Shown one piece after another: positions 31,499 through 33,851 of a DNA stretch of 33,851 bases; within the stretch, counting starts at the first letter, position 1; the number at the start of each line of letters is the position of its first letter. The notes beneath the pieces are model-generated. The model searched no databases. It worked only from the letters and a program-made list of their open reading frames with translations, and was not told the origin of the DNA. The translations under genes were made by a program, and so were the position numbers. This DNA comes from Paenibacillus oleatilyticus (GTDB lineage Bacteria; Bacillota; Bacilli; Paenibacillales; NBRC-103111), in assembly GCF_018998565.1 (NCBI RefSeq), contig NZ_JAHNZO010000049.1, positions 1 to 33,851 on the forward strand, read 5' to 3'.

Positions 31499-33472
31499 AT
31501 GCCTTTGTTTTTTCGCCTTACGGCTTTGACCTGCGGCTTATTTCTTCTCATTATGTTGCAAGCTTCGGTTTACATTCGACCTCCCGTCCCACTGCCGCCG
31601 CCCAAGATTGAAATTCAAACCGAGTGGTCGCCCGAAGAACTGCAAAAGCCTCCGAACATCATCATCCTGCTCAGCGAAGCATTTTGGGATATCACTCAAA
31701 TCAAAAGCCTGCAATTCAGCGAGGACCCGGCGCCGATGTTCCATGCGCTGCAGGAGAAATTCACCCATGGCACACTGCTTTCCCCGATGTTCGGCGGAGG
31801 TACGGCCAACGTCGAGCTGGAAGTGCTGACCGGGCATTCGATGCGCTTTTTCCCGGAGGATTCCACTCCGTACGAGCAATATATCAAGCAGCCAACCGCT
31901 TCGCTGGCCAGCTTGTTAGCGGGACAAGGCTACAAGACGACGGCGATCAGTCCGTTTTATCATTGGTTTTTCAACAGCTCGGAGGTGTACAAGCATCTCG
32001 GATTTTCGCGCTTCATCAGTTTGGAATACTTCAATCCGGACGAGTATGTCGGCCCTTACATCGGAGATCACGCCGTCGTACGGCGCATTATCGAGGAGTC
32101 CGAACGTAATCCCGGCCCAGACTTCATTTTTGCCAATACAATGGAAAACCATTATCATTACTGGCCGGGCAAGTTTAAAAAGAACCATATCGAAGTGAAA
32201 AGCCATATGTCCAACGCGGTTACAGGCATAGCCGAGACATATGCGCAAGGCTTGTCGGGCGCCGACCGGGCGCTGCAGGAACTGGTTCTGCACTTCAGCA
32301 GGTTGAAAGAGCCGACGATCATAGTATTTTTCGGCGACCATCTCCCTTCCTTGGAAAAGCTGCTCGTTTATAAGGAATCGAATTACATCAGCGGTGAGGA
32401 CGATCCCGACTTTTTGGAAAAAATGCATAACACCCCCGTCGTCATCTGGAGCAACTATTTGCCCGAGGAAGCGAAAGAGGAACTGCATATGAGCCCGTCG
32501 TTTCTCGGGCCATACATTTTGAATCTGGCGAAGCGGCCGGGCAGCCCGTACATGGACTTTTTGTCCGACCTGTACCGAAAAATGCCGGTGCTGCCGCCGA
32601 AAACGTACTATGAAGCGATGAACATCGACGTGAATCTGGTGCAGCAGTACGAGGATCGGCAGAAGGCCATCCTGGCTCTGGAAAAGCAGGCGGCCGCAGG
32701 CAGCGGGAACGCAAGCGCGGCGGGCGTCGACACGGCGGCCAGTAGTGACGCGAGCAACGAGGCTGGTGGTGAAGTCGTGGCAGGTAGCGACGGTGCGGAT
32801 AGCAGCGAGGGGAGTAGCCCGGCTGGCATGGCTGGGACGGGAGACAGCAGCGCAAGCGGCGCGGCGGGCAGCAGTGACGAGAGTAATGCAGCTGTTGGTG
32901 CCGGAGCAGCGGGCGGCGAAAAGAGTAGCTCGACTGGCATGGCCGGGACGGCAGACAGCAGCGCAAGCGGCGCGGCGGGCAGCAGCGAAGAGAGTAATGC
33001 AGCTGTTGGTGCCGGTGCAGTGAGTGGCGACGAGAGTAGCCCGACTGGCATGGCCGGGACGGCAGACAGCAGCGCAAGCGGCGAGGCGGGCAGTAGCAAC
33101 ACGAGTAATGCAGCTGTTGGTGCCGGAGCAGCGGGCGGCGATACGAAGGGGAAAACGTTTATCCTCGGCTATGGCGAGCCGCTCATCGAACGGGTAAGCC
33201 CCGCTTTCTTAACCATCGGGGGCGATGCTTTCGGAAGATCGCAGCTTACCGTACATGGCGGAAGATACGGCCTTGGCAGCACCGTCTTCATCAACGGCGA
33301 ACCGCAGCAGACGACTTGGCAAAGCGAATCCTCGCTTAGCGTCAACGTGCCGAAGGCACTGACGGCCAATGCCGCAACGCTGGACGTCCAGGTACGCGTC
33401 ATCGATTCCAAGAACCGGGTATTGGCCGAATCACAAATCGTAAAGGTACCCGTGCAAGAGAAGAAGCGTTGA
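31499..33472 (+). CDS. LTA-synthase-like sulfatase-fold protein with repeat linker and C-terminal TIG-like domain
   Basis: 657 residues, ATG 31499 behind GGGAG. Only one membrane helix is present (about 8-26), not the five of a typical LTA synthase. The sulfatase-type catalytic domain (about 50-375) has metal Glu60 (SEAFWD), nucleophile Thr102 in GGGTANVELEVLTG, His218 in ENHYHYW and Asp280/His281 in FFGDHLPSL. A Ser/Ala/Gly/Glu-rich linker (about 395-555) holds three 37-residue repeats. Residues about 560-655 look like an IPT/TIG domain (ERVSPAFLTIGGDAFGRSQL, LGSTVFINGEPQQTTW). Such enzymes transfer phosphoglycerol or phosphoethanolamine to wall polymers. The active site looks complete. Whether it makes or modifies teichoic acid cannot be told. 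Confidence 0.87.
   Translation: MPLFFRLTALTCGLFLLIMLQASVYIRPPVPLPPPKIEIQTEWSPEELQKPPNIIILLSEAFWDITQIKSLQFSEDPAPMFHALQEKFTHGTLLSPMFGGGTANVELEVLTGHSMRFFPEDSTPYEQYIKQPTASLASLLAGQGYKTTAISPFYHWFFNSSEVYKHLGFSRFISLEYFNPDEYVGPYIGDHAVVRRIIEESERNPGPDFIFANTMENHYHYWPGKFKKNHIEVKSHMSNAVTGIAETYAQGLSGADRALQELVLHFSRLKEPTIIVFFGDHLPSLEKLLVYKESNYISGEDDPDFLEKMHNTPVVIWSNYLPEEAKEELHMSPSFLGPYILNLAKRPGSPYMDFLSDLYRKMPVLPPKTYYEAMNIDVNLVQQYEDRQKAILALEKQAAAGSGNASAAGVDTAASSDASNEAGGEVVAGSDGADSSEGSSPAGMAGTGDSSASGAAGSSDESNAAVGAGAAGGEKSSSTGMAGTADSSASGAAGSSEESNAAVGAGAVSGDESSPTGMAGTADSSASGEAGSSNTSNAAVGAGAAGGDTKGKTFILGYGEPLIERVSPAFLTIGGDAFGRSQLTVHGGRYGLGSTVFINGEPQQTTWQSESSLSVNVPKALTANAATLDVQVRVIDSKNRVLAESQIVKVPVQEKKR
32825..33157 (+). 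repeat. Three tandem 111-bp repeats inside the LTA-synthase-like gene
   Basis: Units start at 32825, 32936 and 33047 (the third is partly diverged at its end). Each encodes 37 residues starting GMAGTxDSSASG and containing NAAVGAGA. The high nucleotide identity shows recent duplication. The length stays a multiple of three. Confidence 0.9.
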
Positions 33473-33535
33473 AAAGCCGAAGATGCGGCATCCCGTTGCG
33501 AATCGGATGGCGTGTCCTCGGCTTTCCTAAAAATC
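33473..33535 (+). terminator. Terminator of the LTA-synthase-like gene
   Basis: AAAGCCGA (33473-33480) pairs with TCGGCTTT (33528-33535), with a second inner stem. It begins right after the stop codon. The T run is short. The remaining gene-free sequence to 33851 holds the palindromic modules at 33576-33760 and nothing else I recognise. Confidence 0.75.
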
Positions 33536-33575
33536 AGAAGATAGTACGTACTCTCCTGAAATGGCTCACATATAA

Positions 33576-33760
33576 TAGCGCACCCGAAATGCTTTATCGG
33601 AGGCAAATCGAGCCATCTCAAACTCTTAGCGGAACTCAGATGCTCTACTCTTGTCGAAATTTCTCGCCCCACGTCCAAACGAAGCACATAGCGCATCTGA
33701 GTTCCTTTATTTCCCAGAGCAGTTCTTCCCGCCGGCCATTAGCGGAAATGAGATGCTCTA
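33576..33760. repeat. Two palindromic 72-bp modules in tandem (113-bp period)
   Basis: A 21-nt unit occurs four times in alternating orientation: 33576-33596 (+), 33627-33647 (-), 33689-33709 (+), 33740-33760 (-). Starts are 51, 62 and 51 bp apart, so each pair makes a 72-bp hairpin-capable module and the modules repeat every 113 bp. The best match reads TAGCGCATCTGAGTTCC. A related module is at 28765-28837. Confidence 0.7.
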
Positions 33761-33851
33761 TTTCCATCCTCTGCAAAAAAAAAACTACAGCGGAATAACC
33801 AGCATACTATGTTTGTTTTCAAGCTCCCGAAGGTAAGCTAGAGGATTTCTT

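Noticed and set aside
32820..33160. CRISPR array
   Set aside because: The repeats are contiguous 111-bp coding repeats in frame with a gene and have no spacers.
33576..33760. CRISPR array
   Set aside because: The 21-nt units alternate in strand and differ in sequence, and the intervals between them are not unique spacers of constant length.

Overview
The window looks like a chromosomal segment of a GC-rich member of the Paenibacillaceae (Paenibacillus or a close relative). The reasons are strong AGGAGG ribosome binding sites at almost every gene, use of TTG starts, an S-layer-homology spore/cell-wall type glycosidase, a DUF4023 micro-protein, a YmaF-type remnant, and CUT1 sugar transporters without their own ATPase. 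No rRNA, tRNA, phage, transposase or CRISPR array was seen. The species cannot be named from the sequence alone.

Layout. 1-643 is the start of a chromate transporter (minus strand, cut by the window edge). 867-6903 is a four-gene minus-strand operon: membrane fusion protein, MacB-type ATPase, MacB/FtsX permease and a large secreted protein of unknown function. 7107-8690 is pckA. 8920-11127 holds an ECF-like sigma factor, a VOC/glyoxalase-fold protein and a methyltransferase gene broken by an amber codon. 11201-13128 holds an S-layer/GH18 protein and a DUF4023 micro-protein on the minus strand. 13343-16848 holds a DUF2167 membrane protein, a TagO/WecA-like phosphosugar transferase that seems to start at ATT, and a secreted parallel beta-helix protein.

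16951-22791 is a sugar-uptake locus on the minus strand: a dehydrogenase, two permeases and a binding lipoprotein behind a canonical promoter with a cre-like site, preceded by a regulator that fuses a GntR winged helix to a complete solute-binding-protein domain. 22948-27778 holds a frameshifted YmaF-type gene, an M29 aminopeptidase, ndk and ppdK. 28077-28643 is an O-methyltransferase with an internal in-frame deletion. 29032-31052 pairs an FHA-winged-helix protein with a MurA paralogue that carries Asp at the fosfomycin-target Cys position. 31499-33472 is an LTA-synthase-like sulfatase with an intragenic tandem repeat and a TIG-like C-terminus. A palindromic repeat family lies at about 28.77 kb and 33.58-33.76 kb.

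How the genes work together. pckA and ppdK, both acting at the phosphoenolpyruvate node, carry the same 14-bp motif in their promoters and are probably co-regulated by a CcpN-like repressor. The envelope theme is strong: MacAB-like export, TagO-like, GH18/S-layer, MurA and LTA-synthase-like genes. Three to four genes are visibly decaying (methyltransferase, O-methyltransferase, YmaF and perhaps a minus-strand remnant), so this is a mixed core/accessory region. The most unusual protein is the GntR/solute-binding-protein fusion.
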